Of a stretch of 64,000 nt of DNA, positions 17,651 to 26,245 are shown piece after piece. The notes beneath the pieces are model-generated. The model saw only the letters and a program-made list of their open reading frames with translations, had not been told where the DNA came from and did no database searches. Made by a program: the position numbers and the translations under genes. Source of the stretch: Rhodopseudomonas sp. BAL398 (GTDB taxonomy: Bacteria; Pseudomonadota; Alphaproteobacteria; Rhizobiales; Xanthobacteraceae); NCBI RefSeq assembly GCF_033001325.1, contig NZ_CP133114.1, forward strand, positions 62,001-126,000, read 5' to 3'. Positions within the stretch are counted from its first letter, which is position 1, and each line of letters begins with the position of its first letter.

Positions 17651-17676
17651 TGGCAGTTCTCAGCTGAGAACTGCCA
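17651..17676. promoter_or_regulatory. parS site 2 of the repABC system, extended palindrome
   Basis: The same 16-mer (17656-17671) sits inside a perfect 26-bp palindrome. The two core sites are 34 bases apart, about three helical turns, so RepB could bind both on one face of the DNA. The flank is shared with the end of the integrase gene to the right. Confidence 0.85.
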
Positions 17677-17717
17677 TGTGCGGGCAAGGCCTGCCGCTGG
17701 TCGGGGCCCATGGTGCA

Positions 17718-18890
17718 TCAGAGAATCAAGCGCGCTGCCCGTCCCAACGATCGTTCTGCCTCATTGTAATAGCTGGCGGCTTGTTGCACCGACCGATGCT
17801 GCGACTGCTGCATCGCCTCGGGCAACGCGACGCCCTGGCGCGCCGCCTCCGTCAGATACCCCGACCTCAGCCCATGCGCCGAAAACTCCCGCGGCTCCAG
17901 GCCGGCCATGGCGCAACGCCGCTTGACGATCAGGTTGATCGACTGCGGCGTCAGCGTCCGTTCCTCGATCGCCTCCCAGCGGTCGATGGCGCGGAACACC
18001 GGTCCTTTGGCGATGTCGGCGCGCTCAAGCCATTCCCGCAGCGCGTCGACTGGCGGCCCGATCAAAAGCACCCCGCCCCCCTCGTCCGCGACCCCGGTCT
18101 TGGTCCGGCCGAGCTGGATCGTTACGCATGGCAAGGTTGGCGAATGGGGGTCTTTGGGGTCGAGCGGCACGGCGGGCTCGTCGCTGATCTGCTCGACGCG
18201 AAGCCGCGCCACCTCGCTGCGGCGCCGGCCGCCGGAGGCGAAGGCGAGGAGCAGGATCGCGAGATCCCGGGTGTCGACGAGCCGGTCGGAGCGGCAGGTC
18301 GCGAGCAGCCGGTCAAGCACGTCGCGAGTCACTGCCCGCTTGCTCTTGCGCTGGCGCGGCCGGACGCTGGCCCGGACCGCGAGCCGCAAGGCCGCACGAA
18401 GACTGGGGGCGTGGAACGGACCCTCCTGCCCTTTCCAGCGATGCAGCGTGCCCCAGTTCGCCAGCCGGCGTTTGACCGTCGACGGCGCATGCGGCCCATC
18501 GGTCCGAAGCAGTAAGGCCTCTCGCAGCTCCGTCGCGACCTTGGCCGGCATGCCGTGTTGCGGATCGGTTTCGCGCTCGGCTGGATCCCACAGGTGATGC
18601 GCGACGTATTTCAGGGCCAGGCTTTCCGGCGCCGGCCACGGCAGTGGCGCGCCGGTCGCGGCTTTCGCCCAGCCCTCAAGGTAAGCGAGATCGGAGGCGA
18701 GTGCCCGCAGCGTGTTCTCGCCCATGCCTTCGCGAGCGAGATGTTTTAGGGTCGCAACGTCGTCGTCGGTGAGGAGTTCGGCGAGCCGATCGCGCCGTTC
18801 CATCGGCAGGATCGCCGAGAACGCGTCGAGCTGCAGAGCCCGCCGGGTTTCGGGGTCAGAGATCAGCGCGCGGGAGGTGATGTCGTCCAT
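17718..18890 (-). CDS. Tyrosine recombinase / integrase
   Basis: 390-residue site-specific recombinase. The N-terminal SAM-like core-binding region (MGENTLRALASDLAYLEGWA) precedes the catalytic domain, with arginine in GGRRRSEVARL, lysine in GRTKTG, HGLRSGY, the second histidine in QSQHRSV and the tyrosine nucleophile in ASYYNEAE. All catalytic residues are present. Recombinases of this family are common beside repABC regions, where they may resolve multimers or mobilise cargo. No attachment site is obvious. Confidence 0.9.
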   Translation of the reverse strand: MDDITSRALISDPETRRALQLDAFSAILPMERRDRLAELLTDDDVATLKHLAREGMGENTLRALASDLAYLEGWAKAATGAPLPWPAPESLALKYVAHHLWDPAERETDPQHGMPAKVATELREALLLRTDGPHAPSTVKRRLANWGTLHRWKGQEGPFHAPSLRAALRLAVRASVRPRQRKSKRAVTRDVLDRLLATCRSDRLVDTRDLAILLLAFASGGRRRSEVARLRVEQISDEPAVPLDPKDPHSPTLPCVTIQLGRTKTGVADEGGGVLLIGPPVDALREWLERADIAKGPVFRAIDRWEAIEERTLTPQSINLIVKRRCAMAGLEPREFSAHGLRSGYLTEAARQGVALPEAMQQSQHRSVQQAASYYNEAERSLGRAARLIL

Positions 18891-18903
18891 CGGCAGCGCT
18901 CCG

Positions 18904-19992
18904 TCAGAAGCCGTAGCTTCGATCCGCCCAGCGCAGCAGCACGCAGGCGTCGGGGTCGGGAAGGCGGACGCGCTGGGCCATCAGGCCCTCAGCGATGGTG
19001 CGTCCGACATCGGGGTCGACCCAGTGGCCGTGGGTCATCAGGAAGAACCAGCCGAAGGGCAGGCCGATCTCTCGGTCCACAGCCTCGACCCGGTCCATCA
19101 GAAGGTGAACCGAAGCCTCCGGCGTCATGAGCAGCCGCTCCTTTGGCGGCTGCAGCGGCCGCGGGATAAAGCCGACCTCGCGCTCGCCCTGGTGGGTGTA
19201 ATCGCGGGCGTCGAGCGCCCAATGGGCGAAGACGCGCTGTGGTCTGGCGCTCGATTCCTCCCAGTCCTGAAAGAACCGCAGCTCGCGCGGGACAAAATCA
19301 AAATAGTCCGCGACCGCGTCGAGGAACGGCGTCTCGCGCGTTCCGCCCGGCCCGCTCTCGCGAATGACACGCCGTTCCAGTTCGGGCCGCTTGGCCTCCC
19401 GCTTCTCGCGTTCGACGCGACCGCAGCGATCGAGGAAGCTGCGGACATGGATCACCGCGCCGCCGGCGCGGCCGAGGAGCCGATAGACCGGGCCGGACAG
19501 GCGATCGGAGTCCAGAATCTGATCGGTGCGAGGCCAGCTCGGATCGAGTAGTTCCGATTCTCCCCGGGGTCGATAGTCCGGGTTGACGATCGGGCCGGCG
19601 CGCCATTCGGTCTCCCGTCCGAGCGCAATCTGAAGATAGTCGGCCGCGCCGGGCCCGGTCGGCGCCGACACGAAGGCACCGGTGCCGCGCCATTCGGTGA
19701 TCTGCAGATCGGTCTCTTTCAGGCGCAACCAGACCGCCTTGATGTCGCCGCTGTCCTTGGCGATCTCGGCCGCCATCCATGGCCGCAATTCACCAATCCG
19801 CGTGCCGTCGGGCCGGAGGACCGACCTGGTGTCGCGCCAGTAATCGTCGTCGATCGGCGCGACGCCAAAGGCAAAGCCCGGAAACGCGGCGGCCAGCGCA
19901 GGGATGAGGTCGGCGTCGACCGAGGCTGGATCGAGCCCGGCCAGGACGGTTTCGGGCGAGGCGGCGTCCGGGAGGCGGGCAGGGGTGGTCAT
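18904..19992 (-). CDS. Conserved plasmid protein of unknown function
   Basis: 362-residue soluble protein that I do not recognise. It has no signal peptide or membrane segment. It is rich in tryptophan and acidic residues, with notable stretches DDDYWRDTRSVLRPDGTRIG and LPFGWFFLMTHGHWVDPDVG. Its start overlaps the stop of the PIN toxin by 4 bases, so it is translated in the same operon as the toxin-antitoxin pair. Only 13 bases separate its end from the integrase start. This linkage suggests a plasmid maintenance function, but that is inference. Confidence 0.75.
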   Translation of the reverse strand: MTTPARLPDAASPETVLAGLDPASVDADLIPALAAAFPGFAFGVAPIDDDYWRDTRSVLRPDGTRIGELRPWMAAEIAKDSGDIKAVWLRLKETDLQITEWRGTGAFVSAPTGPGAADYLQIALGRETEWRAGPIVNPDYRPRGESELLDPSWPRTDQILDSDRLSGPVYRLLGRAGGAVIHVRSFLDRCGRVEREKREAKRPELERRVIRESGPGGTRETPFLDAVADYFDFVPRELRFFQDWEESSARPQRVFAHWALDARDYTHQGEREVGFIPRPLQPPKERLLMTPEASVHLLMDRVEAVDREIGLPFGWFFLMTHGHWVDPDVGRTIAEGLMAQRVRLPDPDACVLLRWADRSYGF

Positions 19993-20426
19993 CCCGACAC
20001 TCCGTCATCGGTCCAGGGGTTCAGCAACGGCACGCCGAGCGGCGCAAAATCCTTGGTATTACGGGTCGCTAGCACGAGCTCGCTCACGAGTGCCGTGGCA
20101 GCGAAAAACCCGTCCATGACCGAGAGCGCGAAGCCGCTCTGGCGGGCCTGCGCCATCAGGTCGCCCCAGCGTTCGGCGATCGCGGGATCGATCGGCAGGA
20201 TCCGCCCGGCGAAGCGCGCCGGCAGATCCTCCGCGAGCCAGGCGGTCAGCGCCTCGCGACGGCGGCCATCGTCCATCAGGGCGATGCCGCGCCGGAGCTC
20301 GGCGATCGACGCCACGCTGATGAAGGCCCGGTCCTCGTCGACCGTATCGAGCCAGGCGAGCACCTTTTGGTCCGGCGCCGGCCGGCGCACCTCCGACAGC
20401 ACATTGGTGTCGAGCAGGACGTTCAT
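19989..20426 (-). CDS. PIN-domain toxin (VapC-like)
   Basis: 145-residue PIN ribonuclease toxin. The acidic catalytic residues are visible: D in LLDTNVLSE, E in SIAELRRG, and the later D residues in VMDGFFAAT and NTKDF. The frame is open far upstream, but ATG 20426 gives the family N-terminus MNVLLDTNVLSE and overlaps the antitoxin stop by 4 bases. With the Phd-type antitoxin it forms a type II addiction module that would stabilise the plasmid. Confidence 0.88.
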   Translation of the reverse strand: MNVLLDTNVLSEVRRPAPDQKVLAWLDTVDEDRAFISVASIAELRRGIALMDDGRRREALTAWLAEDLPARFAGRILPIDPAIAERWGDLMAQARQSGFALSVMDGFFAATALVSELVLATRNTKDFAPLGVPLLNPWTDDGVSG

Positions 20427-20701
20427 AGATCGAGGTCGCGCGGTTGGTCGCGGGCCCGATCGAGGTCGAGATCGGCGTCGCGCAGGGGCGAGGCCATCAG
20501 GAACTCGGCCAGGGTGCCTTTGCGGACGGTCTTGCGCGCCCATTCCTCGGCCGAGACGATGACGACGCTCGGCTTGCCGTGGCGGGTGATGATCTGCGGG
20601 TCGCTCTGGGCGCGCTCGATCACTTCGGAGAGACGCGCCTTGGCGCCAGCGACCGTCCAGTGATCCGATTCGTGAGCAGGGGTTTTTCGGGGGATTGTCA
20701 C
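20423..20701 (-). CDS. Phd/YefM-type antitoxin
   Basis: 92-residue antitoxin. The core HWTVAGAKARLSEVIERAQ and PQIITRHGKPSVVIVSAEEW is the Phd/YefM DNA-binding fold; the aspartate-rich C-terminal tail would wrap the toxin. GTG 20701 has AGGAG 8 bases upstream. It is coupled to the PIN toxin by a 4-base overlap. Such antitoxins repress their own promoter, which would lie in the AT-richer stretch 20702-20745. Confidence 0.88.
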   Translation of the reverse strand: MTIPRKTPAHESDHWTVAGAKARLSEVIERAQSDPQIITRHGKPSVVIVSAEEWARKTVRKGTLAEFLMASPLRDADLDLDRARDQPRDLDL

Positions 20702-20822
20702 GACTTGCTCCTGTGACCATATTGACTATCGTGACTATATGGCGAATCGCGGCGACTTTCAACGGGCGGTGTGCGGGGAAAACGTCCTTGCGCTAGTATC
20801 GGGGGCGAACGGAGGGAGCGTC

Positions 20823-21122
20823 ATGGGCGGTCACGCGAAACAAAACCAGCCGCGGCCGGCGCCGGCCGACGAAGCCAGTGCTACCGGGCGCGATCGTCGG
20901 GCCGTTCGGACCGTCGATCTGACCGAGGAGGACATTGCCGCGATCGAGGCCTCGGAGATGACGCCCGGCTTTGAGCACCTCGATGCCGAGCTTGAGCCGG
21001 AGCCGGCCTCCCTGGTCGAGCAGGGCGTGCGCTTCGGCCGAGAACTCGGACAGCGCGGCGGGAAGACTGAGGGTCGGCCGGCCGACAAGGCCTTTCGCGA
21101 CAGCCTGTTCGACGATTCCTGA
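20823..21122 (+). CDS. Small acidic protein of unknown function
   Basis: 99-residue soluble acidic protein diverging from the antitoxin operon. ATG 20823 is preferred because GGAGGG lies just before it; the frame is open to 20739. The middle (RTVDLTEEDIAAIEASEMTP) looks helical, and the C-terminus is charged (GKTEGRPADKAFRDSLFDDS). I recognise no family. Size and position are compatible with an orphan antitoxin or regulator. Confidence 0.6.
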   Translation: MGGHAKQNQPRPAPADEASATGRDRRAVRTVDLTEEDIAAIEASEMTPGFEHLDAELEPEPASLVEQGVRFGRELGQRGGKTEGRPADKAFRDSLFDDS

Positions 21123-21305
21123 CCGCGATCGCGCCCACAGGCAAATAGCCGGCGCCGAAATCGACCGGGAGAGTAGTGGACAGTCTCTTCCGGAAGAAGG
21201 GGGGGCGCTGGCACGGGATGCCTTCTCTCGTCGATCTGAGGCCCGGCTGGGATGATTTTCCGGGCTGCGGGCGCTCAGAATCGCTGATTTGCGGTTCCGT
21301 GTCCA

Positions 21306-21338
21306 TCACTATCGATAAGGGACAGTTATCGATAGTGA
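21306..21338. promoter_or_regulatory. 13-bp perfect inverted repeat, likely operator
   Basis: TCACTATCGATAA (21306-21318) and its exact complement TTATCGATAGTGA (21326-21338) flank a 7-base spacer. The repeat ends 25 bases before the predicted start of the RHE_PE00001-type gene and would cover its promoter. Autoregulation by the helix-turn-helix of that protein is the simplest reading. Confidence 0.65.
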
Positions 21339-21363
21339 GAATGGCGTGCCAAAAGGCATGGCT

Positions 21364-22578
21364 ATGACGGAAGCCAATGCCGTGTTAGCTTCCGTTTCAG
21401 CGATTCCCATTAAGGTTATCAAGCCCTTGCCATCCGCCTACCAGATTCCCGATCCGCTGCCCTGGGTGACCCTGGCCGGCCCGCTCGCCGCCGCTGAGGA
21501 CGCGCTGGCCCGGCTCGACGAGCGGCTCGCCAAAAGCCCGATCCGCGACGGCTGGATCGCCCGGACTCACTTTGCCGACGCCGCTGCCTGCCTGTGGCTG
21601 GAGGGCGAGCTTGTCCACCTCGACGACCTCGTTCTCCACGACGCCGGCATGGATGTCCGCACGCCGACCCACGAGCTGACCCGCGCCCACGCCGTGCTGC
21701 GATCGCGGCAGCGCATCGCCGACGCGAAGCCCGATTGGGCGCTATCGGCGGCAGGCCTCGCCGGCCTGCGGGGCAGGGGAGGGTGCGCCTGCGAAGACGA
21801 GGCGAGCGACCGGGAAGCGAACGAAGCGGAGCAGGGCCCGGACGGGGATGATGACCACGCACTGGCGCGCGACGAGGCCGTCGGCAGCGCCGATGCCGAT
21901 CCGCGGCTCGCCGAAGCCTTCGCCGCGGTGGATGCGGCGATCGCAAAGGCCGACCGCACGCTGGCGGGCGAGGCCGTAACGCAGCCGCGGCGCGCTCCCG
22001 AGCGCGACCCGCTGGTCTACGACATCGACTGGGATGAGGACGAACGTCTCACCGAGTGGCACGCCGTCGTCGACCAGACCCGCGCGATGCCACCGACCAT
22101 GGCGGCGGCAATTGCGGCGGACGCCTGGGGTGCGATCGAGCCGCTGCAGCACACGCCCTGGCTGGGCCGGCTGCTGGCGGCCGCGCTGCTGCGCGGGCGC
22201 GGCAAGGCGCGTTGGCACCTGCCGTGCCTGCACGACGGACTGAAAGCGATCCCGCGCGAGCGGCGGCGACCACGGGATCAGGCTGGCCGCCTCGCGGTCC
22301 AACTCGAGGCCATCGCCGCCGCGGCCGAGCTCGGCCTGAAAGACCACGACCGCTGGCTCACCGCCCGCACGCTGCTCGGCCGCAAGCTCGCCGGCCGCCG
22401 CTCCACCTCCCGGCTGCCGGCGCTGCTCGACTACGTCCTGGCCAGGCCGATCGTCTCGGCTGGGATGATTGCGGAAGAGCTGAGGATTACACCGCGCGCG
22501 GCGCAGGACTTGGTCGCAGAACTCGGGCTGCGCGAGGCGACCGGAAGGGGACGGTATCGGGCGTGGGGGGTCCTTTAG
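21364..22578 (+). CDS. RHE_PE00001-type protein (DUF1612 and helix-turn-helix)
   Basis: About 404 residues, resembling the RHE_PE00001 family found on many rhizobial plasmids. Order: an N-terminal DUF1612-like part beginning near PLPWVTLAGPLAAAEDALARL, an acidic linker rich in E and D (about residues 135-165), then a C-terminal helix-turn-helix (SAGMIAEELRITPRAAQDLV). ATG 21364 has AAAAGG 7 bases upstream; GTG 21346 and ATG 21358 are alternatives. The family has no assigned function. The inverted repeat at its promoter suggests a DNA-binding regulator. Confidence 0.8.
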   Translation: MTEANAVLASVSAIPIKVIKPLPSAYQIPDPLPWVTLAGPLAAAEDALARLDERLAKSPIRDGWIARTHFADAAACLWLEGELVHLDDLVLHDAGMDVRTPTHELTRAHAVLRSRQRIADAKPDWALSAAGLAGLRGRGGCACEDEASDREANEAEQGPDGDDDHALARDEAVGSADADPRLAEAFAAVDAAIAKADRTLAGEAVTQPRRAPERDPLVYDIDWDEDERLTEWHAVVDQTRAMPPTMAAAIAADAWGAIEPLQHTPWLGRLLAAALLRGRGKARWHLPCLHDGLKAIPRERRRPRDQAGRLAVQLEAIAAAAELGLKDHDRWLTARTLLGRKLAGRRSTSRLPALLDYVLARPIVSAGMIAEELRITPRAAQDLVAELGLREATGRGRYRAWGVL

Positions 22579-22753
22579 TAAGAAAGACTTTGGCCTCACG
22601 CAAACTGATTCGTTTCGCGAACGCATGGTGGGTCTGACCGTGGTGAAGAACTCATTGATCTGAGCCCGGTCTGGCGAACAAATGGAATTCCTAGCGACCA
22701 GCACAAAAGCTTTTCGCGAGTAGAATAAGACCGACAAACCGGGGGCGGGGCAA

Positions 22754-25700
22754 ATGGCGGAACAAAGGGTCGGGCGCTACAGGTTGACGCGCAAGATTGT
22801 CCCTGGCGATATCAAGCGGGGGATACCCGACCTTTGGCAGGCCGAAGATCAGGGTGACCTTTATTACGCAAAGCTCTGGACGAAAGGGCCCGGCGATAGC
22901 ACCGCAATTCAAGCGCTATGGAACCGAGAGGTTCGCGGTCTCATGCGGCTTCAGGGCTACCCCGGAGCCTCGGAACTGTTCGTGAAGTTGCGTGATCTGG
23001 ACTCGGACGAAAAGTATTTTTTCGCAATTCTTGACGGAGGCAGAAGGCAAGTCCTTGCGGACGTGCTGCAGAATCGAAGCCGATATCACTGGCTCCTCAA
23101 CTTGGCCGAGGTGAGCCGGCGCCGTCCGCTTTGGGAAGGGCTGCTTCGGATTGCGGAAGCGCTGGCAATCCTCCATCGAGAGGGCACACTCCACCGTTCC
23201 TTGTCGCCATCTTCCGTCTTCGTCAGTCCGGACGGGCAGGGAGAGTTTCGGCTGAGCGGATTCGAGTGGTCCTTACGGCTGGCGGGACCCGACAGCGGCG
23301 CGTCAAAGGTGTTACGCAAAAGTATGTTTAGCGCTCCTGAGCTCGACAAGCCAGACGGCGAATACTCGACGGCGACGGATTGGTACGACTTTGGGCTAAC
23401 CGCTGCCGAGCTTTTCGGCGTGCCTCTCAAGAATACAAAAAAGCGAGCGGCGCTGCCAGCGCTCATTGGCAATCTGACGAACCTCCGCGAAGCCGAGCGA
23501 GATATCCTTCGGCGATTACTGGATGAGAACCAGGAACAGCGCCTCGTAGACGCTGAAGAAATCGAGCAACTGCTGCGGCAGATCATACGAGATCTCGGCA
23601 CCGTCACCTCTTCTTCAGGCAGGGATTTGCTGCTCGCCGTGCGCCTGAGTTCAGACTTGGACATCGCACGGACGATCGAAGTGGTTTCTGAGGGACAAGC
23701 GAGCGCGCACGATCCTGCTGCTCAACGCGATTGGATACGAAAGGACCTGAGGGGTGATGTTCGTGTCATCGGTCGGACTTCGCCATCACCTTACTACGTC
23801 CTCAAGGGCGAGAAGCTCGAATACCGGGTTCGCAATTGGTCGGTCGACAGTTTAACGACATGGGATGTCGGGTTCTGTGACGGGATCGAACGAGTTCCGA
23901 GGATTAATTCCGATGATCAGCTTTTCAGCCTGGGCCAGCGTAAGCTCGATGTGCAGCTGTTTCCGCACGTTCGAAAGAATATTCGATCGGCGCGAGACAG
24001 GTCGGCCCAATGGGACAAGGTGTTTCCCGTCCGAACCCAGCGGACGGAGCTTCCCAATAACCTACGCACTGTGCATGAGTTCTTCCGAATTACGCAACAG
24101 CTCGACACGGTTCTTACCGTCGCGCAGATTTGCGCAGTTGACATTTTGGAGATTGAGAAGGGCACCAACGACACTACGGTGATCGTAACTCCAGTCCAAG
24201 AGCCCGAGCGGGCGGACTTGGCAAGGTTCCTCAATCTTGATCCACCTCCAGAGCAGATTCAGGACTGGTTCAAGCTGGGAGCGGAAGCCGTCTCGGCTGA
24301 TGATGAGGAAGAACCGAAGCAGGATCGGTATTCTTTCCTCGACCGACACACGATCGGAAGCGACACCTCGTCAACAACCTGGCGATTTGTACGAGCCAAG
24401 CCCAATCCAAAAGGACCGCGCTATCTCTTCCGAGCCCAAGGCGCCGCAGCTGTACGGGAGGGACGGGCTTATCTAGCTCGAAATCACGGCGGCACTCTCG
24501 CGCAAATCCGACGAAGGCACAAAGCGATCGAGGACATGCGTCTCTTTGAAGGCCTGTTGCGGCTCGTCGCGTCTCCTCGCGAAGTGACTCGCAACAATTC
24601 CGATGCCTTGCCGGTCGCCAAGGCGGTCATACCGCTCGATGACTCTAAGCTCGCGGCGCTTCAGCAGCTCTGGAGGACGCAGCCCTCCTTTGCGATCCAA
24701 GGACCTCCCGGTACCGGCAAGACAACGTTGATCAAGGCTTTCGCTGATCGACTTTTCAATGTTGATTCGAGCGCGCAAATCCTAATTACCGCCCATTCTC
24801 ACCACACCGTTGATGACGTCCGAGACAAATTGTCAAAGGTCTTCGCCGACCACGACAACCATCATCGCCCGATTGTTCTGCGGCTGGGCGCTGATGACGG
24901 TGACGGCGATAGTTCGGAGAGGGTCACTGAAGCGCTCCTCTCGCAGCTCAATGACAGCGATTTGGCGCGTCGAGCGCCCGCGCACCTACAGGACAGGTTG
25001 TCTTCCGCGGTCGAAGAGGGCGGCGGCCGGAGTTCGGACGCCGACACGGATGTCCGCACGATGCAGGTCCTGGTGCAAGATGCGGCCAATCTTACCTTTT
25101 CGACACTCAATTCGCCCGATCTGGCCGACCTCGCCGGCCGCGGCCGGCGCTTTGACTGGTCGATCATTGAAGAGGCGGGCAAAGCGCACGGCTTCGACAT
25201 GGCGACCGCACTGCAAGAGAGCCACCGGCTGCTCCTGATTGGGGATCACCACCAGCTTCCACCGTTCAATGTACGGCGCTTCACCGATCTTCTCGGTGAC
25301 CCGCTCAAGGTCCGGAAGGCAATTCAGGCCGGCGCTCGGTTCGCGCCGGGATTGGTTGATCCCTCACTGGTGGCGGATGACGAGGATCGCGATCCTTTCG
25401 TCGATCGCTGTGCCGAATGGGCGCGCATGGTGAAGCTGTTTGAGACGATTTTTACGCGAAGCGCCCTCGGCGGAGCAGAGGATTCGCCTGCTGCGATCCT
25501 AACCGATCAGCACCGTATGCACCCACACATCGCCGAACTTGTTGGGAAGGTCTTCTATCCTGACGAAGAAGGCGGCACGATTCTACACTCCCCACCTGAA
25601 ACCCATGAGCGCTTCAAGGGCGAAACGCCCTACACGATTCCATCATCATCTTGGTTGCCTGCGCAACGAGTGGTGTGGTGCGACGTCCCGTGGGAACGAA

Positions 25701-26245
25701 AAGAGGAGTTCGCTGAAGGCGAGGTCGAGGGCCTGTTTGTTTCCAGGCCAGAGGCCGAGTTGGTCGTCAAGGTTCTCGAGCAAATTCAGCCGCGAGGCGA
25801 GGAGCCTTGCGATCTGCAAATCCTCTCTCCATACAACGGTCAGTTGGACGCCATTAGAACAGCCATCGAGAGAGCGTACTCGTCGGGGCGGCTACCCCAC
25901 ATGTTTAGGCCTCCATTTGATCTCGGCCATGGAAAGAGAACAGGCGCAACGGTCGACGAATTCCAAGGTTCTGAAGCGGACATCGTGATTGTCAGCCTTG
26001 TACGCAACAACGCCCTCGTTCCGTGGAAAAGCCTCGGATTCCTGAAGGAAAAGAACCGAATGAACGTGCTGCTGAGCCGTGCGAAGCAGAAGCTCATCAT
26101 CGTGGGAAGCTGGGATTTCTTTGAATCGAGATGTAACGCCACAACGAGCGAGTATGACGAGCATGCGTACATAGGCCGGATGATGAAGGAGATGGCATTA
26201 GCGGAGAAGGCGCACATTCTATCAAGGGTGAGGGCAACCAGATGA
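22754..26245 (+). CDS. mkoA: Mokosh-type pseudokinase-SF1 helicase fusion (MkoA)
   Basis: 1163-residue fusion. Residues about 8-290 have a protein-kinase fold, but the catalytic loop reads HRSLSPSSV instead of HRD and the DFG motif reads SGFEW, so it is probably a pseudokinase. Then comes a COG1112/Upf1-like SF1 helicase: Walker A QGPPGTGKTT near residue 650, EEAGKA near 805, GDHHQLPPF, TDQHRMHP, VDEFQGSEADIVIVS and RMNVLLSRAK near 1100. A kinase-helicase gene followed by a PLD nuclease gene is the Mokosh type I antiphage layout. It overlaps the PLD gene by 4 bases. The helicase probably senses or unwinds phage nucleic acid. Confidence 0.85.
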   Translation: MAEQRVGRYRLTRKIVPGDIKRGIPDLWQAEDQGDLYYAKLWTKGPGDSTAIQALWNREVRGLMRLQGYPGASELFVKLRDLDSDEKYFFAILDGGRRQVLADVLQNRSRYHWLLNLAEVSRRRPLWEGLLRIAEALAILHREGTLHRSLSPSSVFVSPDGQGEFRLSGFEWSLRLAGPDSGASKVLRKSMFSAPELDKPDGEYSTATDWYDFGLTAAELFGVPLKNTKKRAALPALIGNLTNLREAERDILRRLLDENQEQRLVDAEEIEQLLRQIIRDLGTVTSSSGRDLLLAVRLSSDLDIARTIEVVSEGQASAHDPAAQRDWIRKDLRGDVRVIGRTSPSPYYVLKGEKLEYRVRNWSVDSLTTWDVGFCDGIERVPRINSDDQLFSLGQRKLDVQLFPHVRKNIRSARDRSAQWDKVFPVRTQRTELPNNLRTVHEFFRITQQLDTVLTVAQICAVDILEIEKGTNDTTVIVTPVQEPERADLARFLNLDPPPEQIQDWFKLGAEAVSADDEEEPKQDRYSFLDRHTIGSDTSSTTWRFVRAKPNPKGPRYLFRAQGAAAVREGRAYLARNHGGTLAQIRRRHKAIEDMRLFEGLLRLVASPREVTRNNSDALPVAKAVIPLDDSKLAALQQLWRTQPSFAIQGPPGTGKTTLIKAFADRLFNVDSSAQILITAHSHHTVDDVRDKLSKVFADHDNHHRPIVLRLGADDGDGDSSERVTEALLSQLNDSDLARRAPAHLQDRLSSAVEEGGGRSSDADTDVRTMQVLVQDAANLTFSTLNSPDLADLAGRGRRFDWSIIEEAGKAHGFDMATALQESHRLLLIGDHHQLPPFNVRRFTDLLGDPLKVRKAIQAGARFAPGLVDPSLVADDEDRDPFVDRCAEWARMVKLFETIFTRSALGGAEDSPAAILTDQHRMHPHIAELVGKVFYPDEEGGTILHSPPETHERFKGETPYTIPSSSWLPAQRVVWCDVPWERKEEFAEGEVEGLFVSRPEAELVVKVLEQIQPRGEEPCDLQILSPYNGQLDAIRTAIERAYSSGRLPHMFRPPFDLGHGKRTGATVDEFQGSEADIVIVSLVRNNALVPWKSLGFLKEKNRMNVLLSRAKQKLIIVGSWDFFESRCNATTSEYDEHAYIGRMMKEMALAEKAHILSRVRATR

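Noticed and set aside
20427-20762. In-frame extension of the PIN toxin through the antitoxin region
   Set aside because: It is the antitoxin gene read in another frame; the toxin start at 20426 fits the family.
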